DNA from: Pseudomonas paeninsulae
GTDB taxonomy: Bacteria > Pseudomonadota > Gammaproteobacteria > Pseudomonadales > Pseudomonadaceae
Assembly: GCF_035621475.1 (NCBI RefSeq)
Contig: NZ_CP141799.1
Coordinates: 211,001-275,000 of the forward strand
DNA length: 64,000 bases
Direction: 5' to 3'
Program-made: the position numbers and the translations under genes
Notes under the pieces: model-generated
The model's input: only the letters and a program-made list of their open reading frames with translations
Database searches by the model: none
What the model was told of the DNA's origin: nothing
In this document: positions 1 to 9,700 of the stretch, piece after piece
Numbering within the stretch: position 1 is the first letter of the stretch
Layout: each line of letters starts with the position of its first letter

Positions 1-1
1 T

Positions 2-937
2 ACCGCAGCGATGATCCTCTCCGAGGCGCCGCAGCTGAGCGAAGAGCTGATGCTGCTGGTCGACGTCGGCACCAACGCCGAGATCGTGCTCGGCAACCGT
101 GAGCGCCTGCTGGCCGCTTCCAGCCCGACCGGCCCGGCCTTCGAGGGCGCGCAGATCAGCTGCGGTCAACGCGCCGCGCCGGGCGCCATCGAGCGCGTGC
201 GCATCGACCCCGAGACCCTGGAGCCGCGCTTCAAGGTGATCGGCTGCGACCTCTGGTCGAACGAGCCCGGTTTCGTCGCGGCGACCGCCGCGCATGGCGT
301 CACCGGCGTCTGTGGCTCGGGCATCATCGAGGTGATCGCCGAGTTGTTCCTGGTCGGCGTCATCAACCACGAGGGCGTGGTCAACGGCGCTTTGGCCGAG
401 CGCTGCCCATGGGTACTGGCCGAAGGCCGAACCTTCGCCTACCTGCTGTACCAGGACGCCAGCCGCACCCTGTGCATCACCCAGAACGACATTCGCGCCA
501 TCCAGCTGGCCAAGGCCGCGCTCTATGCCGGGATCAAATTGTTGATGGAGCAATTCGGTAGCACACAGGTCGAGCGCATCCGCCTGGCCGGGGCGTTCGG
601 CGCGCATATCGACGTCAAGTACGCGATGATTCTCGGCCTGATCCCGGACTGCGACCTCGCCCACGTCACTTTAGCCGGCAATGCCGCCGGCAGCGGTGCG
701 CGCATCGCCTTGCTCAGTCGCAAATCGCGGCGGGAAATCGAGGAGTTGGTGCGGCGCGTCGAGAAGGTGGAAACCGCTGTCGAGCCGCGCTTTCAGGAGC
801 ACTTCATCGAGGCCATGGCGATTCCGCACAAGAGTGATGACTTTCCCCTCTTGCAGCGCGAGGTGACGCTGCCGCCACCGATACCGAGCCAGAACAGCCT
901 CAACCGCGGCACGGGACGGCGCCAGCGTTCGCGCTGA
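2..937 (+). CDS. RACo-like ASKHA-domain corrinoid activator, C-terminal part (5' end outside window)
   Basis: The frame is open to the left edge, so only the C-terminal 311 or so codons are present. The visible part has an ASKHA-fold phosphate motif DVGTNAEIVLG, then GPAFEGAQI, CGSGIIEVIAE, QNDIRAIQLAKAA and LAGAFG, which are typical of the DUF4445/RACo family. RACo proteins use ATP to reductively reactivate cob(II)alamin on corrinoid methyltransferase proteins. The N-terminal 2Fe-2S ferredoxin domain usual for this family would lie upstream and cannot be seen. The next intact gene is a hydantoinase/oxoprolinase-family ATPase, and a large B12 locus follows. I infer that a corrinoid-dependent methyltransferase system lies just left of the window. 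Family assignment is fairly sure; the physiological substrate is unknown. Confidence 0.8.
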   Translation, partial: TAAMILSEAPQLSEELMLLVDVGTNAEIVLGNRERLLAASSPTGPAFEGAQISCGQRAAPGAIERVRIDPETLEPRFKVIGCDLWSNEPGFVAATAAHGVTGVCGSGIIEVIAELFLVGVINHEGVVNGALAERCPWVLAEGRTFAYLLYQDASRTLCITQNDIRAIQLAKAALYAGIKLLMEQFGSTQVERIRLAGAFGAHIDVKYAMILGLIPDCDLAHVTLAGNAAGSGARIALLSRKSRREIEELVRRVEKVETAVEPRFQEHFIEAMAIPHKSDDFPLLQREVTLPPPIPSQNSLNRGTGRRQRSR

Positions 938-938
938 C

Positions 939-1110
939 TCAGCGCGCCGGAATGAACACCGGGCTGCCGTCGATCTCGCTGGTCAGCGGCGCCTTTCATC
1001 CGCCAGGCCGGCAGGAGCGGGTGGCGGCCGATCGGTGCGGTATCCAGCTCCGTGGCCGCAAAGCCGTCCTGGCGCTGGGCGATCTGCCACCGGCTGAGGC
1101 GCTCGAGCGT
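939..1110 (-). pseudogene. Degraded partial copy of the btuD ATPase gene
   Basis: This stretch matches pieces of the intact ATPase gene at 3386-4153 in the same orientation. Positions 939-987 match its 3' end including the TCA stop and the tail encoding SPVFIPAR. Positions near 990-1110 match roughly 3812-3960, coding for an IERLSRRQIAQ-like and an IGRHPFLPAW-like segment. About 375 bp between the two blocks are missing and a further 20 or so bp are deleted inside the second block. No functional protein can be made. It lies between the RACo-like and hydantoinase genes, so it looks like a scar of a duplication or insertion next to btuFCD. Confidence 0.75.
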
Positions 1111-1305
1111 GCCCCGGCACCTGAAGACCTTCGCCCGCAAGAGCCCCGCCGGACTCGGCGATGGGCTGGAGTTCGATCTCCAGCACAACGCCCTGGCCGG
1201 GCCCTGAAAGCGCCCGTTTGCAACGATGCCGTTGGTGGAGCAGTGGCGAGCCTCGCCGGGTGCTGTTACTGCGGTCCATCTACACCCACAAGAATGAGAT
1301 CTAGC

Positions 1306-3324
1306 ATGGCGTACTTCCTCGGAATCGATACCGGCGGCACCTTCACCGATGCCGTGTTGCTGAACGAGCAGCGCCAGGTCGTGGCCTCGGCCAAGCGGCT
1401 GACCACGCGCCTGGATTTGAGCGTCGGCATCGGCCAGTCGCTGGCGGCGCTGCCCCAGCAGTTGCTGGCAGAGGTCGCCATGGTGTCGCTGTCCTCGACC
1501 CTGACCACCAACTCGGCCGTGGAAGGCAAGGGCTCGCCGGTGTGCGTGCTGCTGATCGGCTACGACGCCCAGCAGCTCAAGGCCAGCGGCCTGCCCGAGT
1601 TGCTGGGGCCGGAAGGCATCGTCATGCTGGCCGGCGGTCACGATGCCGGCGGGCGGGAACAGGCGGCGCTGGACGAGGAGGCGGTACGCCAGGCGATCCT
1701 GGCCCATCGCGAACGGGTTTCGGCCTTCGCCATCTCGGCCAGCTTCAGCGTGCGCAACCCGTGCCACGAGCTGCGCGTGCAGGAACTGGTCAACAGCCTG
1801 GCCGGCCAGCCGGTCAGCTGCGGCCATGAGCTGGCGTCGTCGCTGGGCGCGCCGCGGCGAGCGCTGACCGCGGCGCTGAATGCGCGCATGATCGCCCAGG
1901 TCAGCCAGTTGATCGACTCGGTCCAGGGCCTGCTGGCGAGGCTGAACATCCAGGCGCCGCTGATGATCGTCAAGGGCGACGGTTCGCTGGTCAATGCCGG
2001 CAGCGCCATGTTGCGCCCGATCAGTACCGTGCTGTCGGGTCCCGCCGCCAGCGTCAACGGGGCCTGCGCCCTGAGCGGTTATCGCGACCTGATCGTGGCC
2101 GACATGGGCGGCACCACCACCGACATCGCGGTGGTCCGCAACGGTCGCCCGGAGTTGTCCTTCGATGGCGCCCGGGTCGGCGACTGGCGACCCATGGTCG
2201 AAGCCATCCGCCTGTATTCCATCGGTCTGGGCGGAGACAGCGAGGTGAGCTTCGACAACGGCCTGGGCATTGTCATCGGCCCGCGCCGGGTGGTGCCGCT
2301 GAGCCTGTTGGCCAGCCAGTATCCGGCGGTGATCAGGGTGCTGGAGCGCCAGGTGCAGTCGCACCCCAACAGCAGCCACAACCGTTTCGCCCTGCGTCTG
2401 CAGCGCGATGACGCCCTGTTGCGGCACCTGAGCGCCGACGAGCAGGCCGCCTGGGAGCGCCTGGAAGCCGGGCCCGTGGCTATCGAGCAGGCGTCCATGG
2501 ACGAACGCTGGCTGGCGCGCGCCCTGGCCCGACTGGAGCGCAAGGGGCTGGTGATCTACAGCGGCTTCACCCCCACCGACGCCGCCCACGTGCTGGGTCT
2601 TTCCCAGCACTGGAGCACCCAGGCGGCGAGCCTGGCGGCGCGTATCTGGGCACGCCGGATGCGTCGTCAGTACGGCTTCGGCAGCTGGCCGGAAGGCGAC
2701 GCCGAGGCGCCCGCCCGGGACGTGTTCCAGCAGGTGATCCGGATCATCTGCGCCAAGCTGGTCGAGGCCGGGCTGCACGATGCCGGCCAGGACGGCGACG
2801 TCAGCCGGCTGGCACGGCTGCTCGGCGAGTTGATCATGACCCCCGAGGGCGGGCGCGATACCCGCTCGGTGTTCAGCATGCATTTCGCCGATGACCTGCC
2901 GGTGGTGGCCGTCGGCGGCCCGGCCTCGAGTTTCTACCCGATGGCGGCCGAGGCCCTGGGCGTGCGCCTGTGCCTGCCGCCGCACGGCGAGGTCGCCAAC
3001 GCCGTGGGCACGCTGTTTGGCGAGGTGGTGCAGCGCGTGCATATCACCGTGCTGCAGCCGATGCTCGGGGTGTTTCGCGTCTTTACCCGCCACGGGCCGG
3101 TGGATCATGACAGCCTCGAGGCGGCGCTCGCCCTGGCGCGTGCGCAAGCCGCCGAGGAAGCCGAGCAGATGGCCCGGCAGGCCGGCGCCGACAGCCCGCG
3201 CATCGAGTATCAACTGGAGGAAAATCGTGTGCGCAACGACATCGACGGCGAGATATTCTTCGAGGCTCGGGTCACCGCGCTGGCGTCCGGGATGCCGGCG
3301 CTACGGTTTGCCGAGTTCGCCTGA
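1306..3324 (+). CDS. Hydantoinase/oxoprolinase-family protein (HyuA-like)
   Basis: A 672-residue protein. The N-terminus GIDTGGTFTDAVL (residues 5-17) and VADMGGTTTDIAVV (264-277) are the two ATP/phosphate-binding motifs of the hydantoinase A/oxoprolinase ASKHA fold. The ATG at 1306 was chosen because the family begins directly with the MxxxGIDTGGTxTD motif. The open frame reaches back to 952, but that part runs through the btuD remnant and is not credible coding. Known relatives hydrolyse hydantoins or 5-oxoproline with ATP, or act as acetone carboxylase subunits. Stand-alone members also sit beside corrinoid methyltransferase genes, as the RACo-like neighbour suggests here. No HyuB-type partner is visible. 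The substrate is not assignable; family confidence is high. Confidence 0.8.
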   Translation: MAYFLGIDTGGTFTDAVLLNEQRQVVASAKRLTTRLDLSVGIGQSLAALPQQLLAEVAMVSLSSTLTTNSAVEGKGSPVCVLLIGYDAQQLKASGLPELLGPEGIVMLAGGHDAGGREQAALDEEAVRQAILAHRERVSAFAISASFSVRNPCHELRVQELVNSLAGQPVSCGHELASSLGAPRRALTAALNARMIAQVSQLIDSVQGLLARLNIQAPLMIVKGDGSLVNAGSAMLRPISTVLSGPAASVNGACALSGYRDLIVADMGGTTTDIAVVRNGRPELSFDGARVGDWRPMVEAIRLYSIGLGGDSEVSFDNGLGIVIGPRRVVPLSLLASQYPAVIRVLERQVQSHPNSSHNRFALRLQRDDALLRHLSADEQAAWERLEAGPVAIEQASMDERWLARALARLERKGLVIYSGFTPTDAAHVLGLSQHWSTQAASLAARIWARRMRRQYGFGSWPEGDAEAPARDVFQQVIRIICAKLVEAGLHDAGQDGDVSRLARLLGELIMTPEGGRDTRSVFSMHFADDLPVVAVGGPASSFYPMAAEALGVRLCLPPHGEVANAVGTLFGEVVQRVHITVLQPMLGVFRVFTRHGPVDHDSLEAALALARAQAAEEAEQMARQAGADSPRIEYQLEENRVRNDIDGEIFFEARVTALASGMPALRFAEFA

Positions 3325-3385
3325 GCCAGGCGCACCGGCGTGCTCGCGGCCGGGGGCCGCCAGTGCCAGGAAGCGGCGCCGCGAC

Positions 3386-4152
<767 letters not shown>

Positions 4153-4153
<1 letters not shown>

Positions 4154-5166
4154 CAGCGGCTCCGGTGCAGCAGGTAGAGGAAGGTCGGCACGCCAAGCAG
4201 CGCGGTAATCACCCCCACCGGTAGCTGCTCAGGCGCGATCAGCGTGCGCGCCAGGGTATCGGCCAGCACCAGCAGGATGCCGCCGCTCAGGGCGCAGGCC
4301 GGCAGCACCAGGCGTTGGTCGTTGCCCAGCAGCAAGCGCAGCATGTGCGGCACCACCAGGCCGACGAAGCCGATACTGCCGGCGCTGGTGACCGCCAGTG
4401 CGGTCAGCAGACTGGCGATCACGTAGATGCTCCACTCCAGCGGGCGTACCGCCACCCCCAGCGCCGCTGCCTGCAGCGGGCCGCGTGCCAGCACGTTGAG
4501 GCTGCGCCCCAGCGGCAGCAGCAACAGGCTCACGCCGAGCAGCAGAGCGAGTGCCGGCCAAGGCGTGCGCGCATAGGACAGGTCGCCCATCAGCCAGTAG
4601 AGCATGCCGGGCAGACGCTCGGCCGGGCTGATCGCCAGCATCAGGGTGATGATCGCGCCCCAGCCGGAGGCCACTACCACCCCGGTCAGCAGCAGGCGCG
4701 ATGAGGTCCAGCTGCCGCTGCCGTGAGCCAGGCCGAACACCAGCAGGGTGGCGAGGAACGCCCCGGCAAAGGCCGAACCGGAGATCAGCGTCCCCCCCAG
4801 GCCCGCCAGCATGGCGAACAGTGCGCCCACCGCGGCGCCGCCGGACAGGCCAAGCACGTAGGGGTCGGCCAGCGGGTTGCGCAGCAACACCTGCATCAGC
4901 GCCCCGGCCACCGCCAGCAAGCCGCCGGTGGCGAAGGCCGAGAGGGTGCGCGGTAGGCGCAGCTCGAAGATCAGGGTGCGCTGCAGCTCGCTGCCCTGTC
5001 CGCTCAGCGTTAGCAGCGCGTCGCTCAGACTCAGGGCGCTGCTGCCGACGCTGACCGACAGCAGCATGGCGGCCAGCGCGACCAGTGCGAGCAGACTCAG
5101 CAACCCGCCGAGCGAGCGCAAGGGGCCGGCGCGATGCTGGCCGGCAGCGGATTCAGCGCCGTGCAC
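4153..5166 (-). CDS. btuC: Cobalamin/corrinoid ABC transporter permease (BtuC/FecCD family)
   Basis: A 337-residue polytopic inner-membrane protein of the FecCD/BtuC family. It is rich in hydrophobic segments and carries the family stretch NPLADPYVLGLSGGAAVGA near residues 95-115 and GFVGLVVPHMLRLLLG near 265-280, the latter resembling the coupling-helix region that docks on the ATPase. The start is a GTG at 5164-5166 that overlaps the end of btuF by 14 bp, so it is probably translated by coupling. It forms the channel of a BtuC2D2-type importer with the neighbouring btuD and receives substrate from BtuF. Corrinoid rather than siderophore specificity is inferred from the surrounding B12 genes. 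Confidence 0.8.
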
Positions 5167-6067
5167 GGCTGGTCTCCAGGCTTTCGCAGAGTAACCGGGC
5201 GCCCTCCAGCAGGCGCGGCGTAGGGCGCTGCACCAGCGACGGCGGGATGAAGAACAGATTGTCCTGCTGCACCGCCTGCAGGCTGGGATAAGCCCGCCAC
5301 TCGGTCAGCCAGTAGCGGTTCTCCTCGCCCATGCCGCCGGCCAGGATGACCTGCGGATTGGCGATCAGCACCGCTTCGATATCGATGCGCGGAATCTGCC
5401 GCGGCAGCTCGGCGAAGACATTGCGCCCGCCACACAGGCTGATCACCTGGCCGATCAGGTGGCCGTCGTTGACCGTCATCAACGGCTTGTTCCAGACCTG
5501 ATAGAACACCGTCACGGGCTCGGCCTCGCGGTATTGTTCGGCCAGTGCGGCGATGCCGCGACGCAGGTGTTCGGCGGCCTGCTGGCCCACCGCTTGGCTG
5601 TCGGTCAGCCGCGCCAGGCGCTCGATGGCCCGCGCTATGCCTTCGATGTTTTCCGGTTCGAGATAGAACACCGGCACGCCGAAATCTTCCAGGGCGTCTA
5701 GCTGCTCGGCGGGATTGCCGCTGCCCCAGACGATCGCCAGGTCCGGCTGCAGGGTCAGCAGCCGTTCCAGATCCAGGCGGCTGTGGCTGCCCACCGACGG
5801 CAGCGTCCGGGCCTCGGGTGGATAGTCGCTGAAGGCCACCACGGCCACCACGCGGTCGCCGCCGCCCGCCGCGAAGACCAGTTCGGTGGCCCCCGGCGAC
5901 AGGCTCGCGATGCGTTGCGCGGGCGTTGGCAGGCAGACCTCGCGCTGCGCATCGTCAACCACGCAGATGGGGGCCGCCAACAGCGTCGGCGCCAGCCCCA
6001 GCAGCGCGGCTGCCAGGCCGACGCGGCAGGTCGAGAGGCCGCGTTGGCGGGCGAATGATAGGTACAT
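5153..6067 (-). CDS. btuF: Periplasmic cobalamin-binding protein (BtuF-like)
   Basis: A 304-residue periplasmic binding protein of the helical-backbone class. A Sec signal peptide covers about residues 1-32 and ends with LLAAP. It is followed by the typical RIASLSPGATELVFAAGGGDRVVAV start and the LDLERLLTLQPDLAIVWGSGNP motif of BtuF proteins. The ATG at 6065-6067 is preferred over the longer frame to 6184 because a GGGGGA ribosome-binding site sits just upstream and the signal peptide begins there. It captures corrinoids in the periplasm and delivers them to BtuC. It is the first gene of the minus-strand btuFCD unit and faces the riboswitch-controlled cobN-like gene on the other strand. Confidence 0.85.
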   Translation of the reverse strand: MYLSFARQRGLSTCRVGLAAALLGLAPTLLAAPICVVDDAQREVCLPTPAQRIASLSPGATELVFAAGGGDRVVAVVAFSDYPPEARTLPSVGSHSRLDLERLLTLQPDLAIVWGSGNPAEQLDALEDFGVPVFYLEPENIEGIARAIERLARLTDSQAVGQQAAEHLRRGIAALAEQYREAEPVTVFYQVWNKPLMTVNDGHLIGQVISLCGGRNVFAELPRQIPRIDIEAVLIANPQVILAGGMGEENRYWLTEWRAYPSLQAVQQDNLFFIPPSLVQRPTPRLLEGARLLCESLETSRARR

Positions 6068-6372
6068 GTTCTCCCCCCTGGTGACGCGCAGACTCTCGCC
6101 GCGATGGCGTCGGTGGCCCGCGAGTGAGCGCAAGCTAACAACCGGCCGGGACAGGGTCAATGTCGATCTGCGGCACGGCGGCACTATTCGAAGTCGCGCT
6201 GTCGAAAGCGACCCTCAGCCAACCGAGTGCGACGCTGCGGCCCGGGTAACCCTGCCAGGGCATGCCCGTAGCGGCGCCATTGCGGGCCGATTGCCTGGCG
6301 CCGGGTCGCCGCGTCGTTGTGCGACTGCCCGGTGTCGCACGGCGCATAGACGTTGCCGGCATGAGCCTCTAG
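6068..6372. other. Intergenic region between btuF and the first cobalamin riboswitch
   Basis: About 305 bp separate the divergent btuF and cobN-like transcription units. It must hold the btuF promoter and the promoter of the riboswitch leader. I see no riboswitch on the minus strand, no convincing gene and no clear repeat here. The short frames across it are GC-rich noise. Confidence 0.5.
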
Positions 6373-6697
6373 ACTCGCGCCTCTTGCTTCAGGTGACCCG
6401 CGGCCATGGCCGCGAGTAAACAGGGAAGTCGGTGCGTTGTGCGTGTTTACGCCAACTATTCCGACGCTGCCCCCGCAACGGTAGACGAGTCAAGCCAGCG
6501 CTTTTTCAACCACTGTGCTTTAGGCGTCTGTCGGACTTAACCCTGTTCTGCTAGGAACGGTTAAGCCCGACAGTCTCCTCGCATGGGAAGGTGCGTCTGG
6601 TGGCATTGCGCATTTTCGCGCGCCGCTCGTAAGCCCGGAGACCGGCCTGTCGCAGTCCATGGCATCGCGGAGGGCGCTGTCTGGCGTGTGGGCTGCG
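6373..6697 (+). promoter_or_regulatory. Cobalamin riboswitch 1 (with inserted hairpin) upstream of the cobN-like operon
   Basis: The sequence carries the conserved cobalamin-aptamer blocks in order: AGGTGACCCGCGGCC, AACAGGGAAGTCGGTG, CGCTGCCCCCGCAACGGTA, CACTGTG, GGGAAGGTG and AAGCCCGGAGACCGGCCT (6631-6650). It is nearly identical to a second copy at 11944-12210, differing by about five substitutions plus a 60-nt segment (6521-6580) that replaces 2 nt. That segment lies in the variable stem between CACTG and GGGAAGG, so the aptamer core is intact. B12 binding is expected to repress the downstream cobN-like, exbB-like and DUF2149 genes. Confidence 0.9.
6521..6580 (+). repeat. Hairpin element inserted in riboswitch 1
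   Basis: Relative to the sister riboswitch, 60 nt replace 2 nt here. The insert contains an inverted repeat, CTGTCGGACTTAACC (6528-6542) and GGTTAAGCCCGACAG (6559-6573), matching at 14 of 15 positions around a 16-nt loop. It resembles a REP or mini-MITE unit. Its position in a peripheral, naturally variable stem suggests it is tolerated. Confidence 0.7.
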
Positions 6698-6783
6698 TAT
6701 TTCCTGCGGTTCGTGCGTTGCCTCTCTGCGCCTGCCTTTCCCTGCCTGGGTCGCACGGGTGAGCGCGACGGAGTCACGACAAC

Positions 6784-9700
6784 ATGAGCAAATCCCTTCC
6801 GCCGCCGGTAGCGCTCGCGCTGCGCGGTGTGTCCCTGATCCGCCGCCTGGCGCTGGCCGCCCTGCTGGCGCTGACGGCGCCGCTGGCCGGCGCAGCGCAG
6901 ATCAACGCCATCGTCTCGCCCTACAGCGCCGCCGAATTCGCCGCGGCAGTCGCCCAGTTCCAGGGCCAGCACCCCGGCCAGCGGGTCAGCGCGCGCACCC
7001 CCGAACAACTGGGCGAACTGGACGATGCCGCGCTGGCCGAATGGCTGGACGCCGGCCAGGTGCTGTTCGGCGCGGGCCTGTTTGGTGCCGAGGTGGAGCG
7101 CCTGCGGCCCATGTTGGCCGCGGCGGCCCCGGCCGATCTGTTCATCCTGCACAGCGAGCAGGATCTGGTGCAGCTCAGCCGCAGCCGCGGTCAGGCACTG
7201 TTCGCCTCCCGCGAGCAGGCCGAGCGCCTGGGCGCGGCCAAGCCGGCGGACGATCTGGCGCAGTGGCTGGCGCAGCAACAGCGCTCCCATCCGCAGCAGG
7301 CCGACTGGCTCAGCGCGCGCAGCTACTGGCTGGCCGGTGGCAACGATAACATTGCCGCGCTGCTCGCCTGGCTGGCGGCGCGGGTGGATGCGACGGTAAC
7401 GGCCGAGCCGGCCAAGGCGCGGCCGCCGCTGCGCTTCTATCAGGACGGGCAGATCCGCGCGGCCGAGCAGCTGCATTGGCAGGGTCAGGCACTGGTGGCG
7501 ATCATCGACCACGGCCGGGCCGACCGCGCCGGCGACCGGGCGCTCAACGACGCCCTGTGTCAGGCGTTGGGCGAGGCCGGGCTGGCCTGCGTCAGCCTGT
7601 TCGCCAACTGGGGCGCGGGTTCGCTGCAGGCGGTGCGTTGGCTGCAGGAGGCCGAGCACCCGCCGCTGGTGGCGATTATCGCCCTGCAGGATTTCGTCAT
7701 CGGCGGCGGTGAGCACCGTGAGCAGGTCAGCGAGCTGTTCGCCCAACTGGATGTGCCGGTACTCAAAGGCCTGCGCATGGAAGGGCGCAGCGAGGCGGTC
7801 TGGCAGCTGTCCAGCGACGGCCTGGCGCGCGACAAGCTGCATTACCAGATCGCCATGCCGGAGCTGCAAGGCACCAGCCAGGCCATGGTGCTGGCCGCCT
7901 GGCACGAGCAACAGCTCGACCCGCTGTCCGGCATCCGCTTCGGCATCGGCGAACCGCTGCCGCAACAGGTCGCCGCCCTCAGCGCGCGCATCCAGCGCTG
8001 GTGGCATCTGCAGCGCACGGCGAATGCCGACAAGCGCCTGGCGATCGTCTATTACAACCACCCGCCGGGCCGCCACAATATCGGTGCGGACAACCTCGAC
8101 GTGCCGCAGTCGCTGCTGCATATCCTCCGTCGCCTGCAGGCTGAGGGCTACGACACCGGCTCGCTGCCGGAAAGCCCGGCGGCGCTGCTCGACCTGTTGC
8201 AGGAGCGCGGGATCAACCTGCCGGAGCAGGGCGATGCCCTGGCCGAGATGGCCGACAAGGTGCAGAGCCTGGGCGGCCAGGAGTATCGCGACTGGTTCGC
8301 GACCCTGCCGGCGGCCCTGCAGGCGGAGATGCGCCAGGGCCCGCTGGGCTACTGGAACGCCCAGTTGCACCGGGCCCTGCAGGCCTCGCAACTGGAGATC
8401 GCCGCGGACATTCTGGACAACGGTTCCAGCGAGCTGCATCACGTGCTGGACGGCGTCGAGCACCCGGCGCGGGCGCGCGCCTTGGATCTGCTGGCGCAGT
8501 TGGAGAGCCTCTACCGGGCGGCACTGGCACAGCCGGCCCAGGCCGACTGGACGCAGGCGCAGGCGCTGGTCGACGCCCTGGCAGCCAGCGGCATCGAAGG
8601 CCTGCGCGGCTGGGGCGAAGGCCCCGGCTATGTGATGGTGCACGACGGCCGCCTGCTGCTGCCGGGGCTGCAGTTCGGCAAGGTGTTCGTCGGTCCGCAG
8701 CCGCCGCGCGGCTGGGAAGTGGATGAGGAACTGCTGCACGCCAACCTGGTGTTCCCGCCGCCGCATCAGTACCTGGCCTTCTATCACTGGCTGCGCGACG
8801 GCTTCAAGGCCGACGCGCTGATCCACCTGGGCCGTCATTCCACCTACGAGTTCCTGCCGCGGCGGCGGATCGGCCTGAGCGACGAGGACTACCCGACGCA
8901 AATTCTCGGCGACCTGCCGAGCATCTACCCGTACATCGTCGACGGCGTCGGCGAGGGTATCCAGGCCAAGCGTCGCGGCCTGGCGGTGATGATCGATCAC
9001 TTGACCCCGCCGCTGGTGGCCACGCCGCTGTACGACGACCTGCTCCAGCTGCGCCAGCTGATCGAGAGCTTCGAGGCTGGCGCCGGCCAGGGCGAAGGGC
9101 CAGCGCGGCGGGCGACCATCGCCGAGATCAAGCGCCTGGTCGGCAGCGCCGGGCTGGAGGTGGAGCTGCGCGAGTCGATGGCCGAGGTTCTGGCAGTGCG
9201 TGGCATCGGCTTCGAACAGGTCGACGACGACCTGCTGGTGCACGAGGTCGGTCACTACCTGACCAACATCCAGGAGCGCTTCATGCCCATGGGCCTGCAC
9301 GTGTTCGGCAAGCCCTGGCAGCCGGCGGCGGTGGACACCCTGCTGGCTTCCATGGGCAGCGGGCAGGCCAGCCACCGGCAGGCGCTGATCGACTCGCCGG
9401 CCGCCGAGATGAATGCGCTGCTGCATGCGCTGGACGGCGGCTTCGTCGTCCCCGGCAAGGGCAACGATCCGATCCGCACCCCGGAGGCGCTGCCCACCGG
9501 GCGCAATTTCCATGCCCTCGACAGCAGCCTGCTGCCCAGTCGCATCGGCTGGGGCATCGGCCGCCAGATGGCCGTGCAGGCGCGTCAGCGGCCGATCGCC
9601 GCGGACGGCCGCGAGGCGGTGATCCTCTGGGCCTCGGACACGGTGCGCGACGAGGGCGCGATGATCGCCTTCGGCCTCGAGCTGCTCGGCGTCGAGCCAC

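Noticed and set aside
952..1305. N-terminal extension of the hydantoinase-family gene
   Set aside because: The frame is open but runs through the btuD remnant. The family start MAYFLGIDTGGTFTD begins at 1306.
793..3213. An 806-codon minus-strand frame
   Set aside because: It is antisense to the hydantoinase-family gene and only accidentally includes the btuD remnant. The remnant itself is annotated as a pseudogene.
6068..6184. Longer start for btuF
   Set aside because: The ATG at 6067 has a strong ribosome-binding site and begins the signal peptide directly, so the extension is unlikely.
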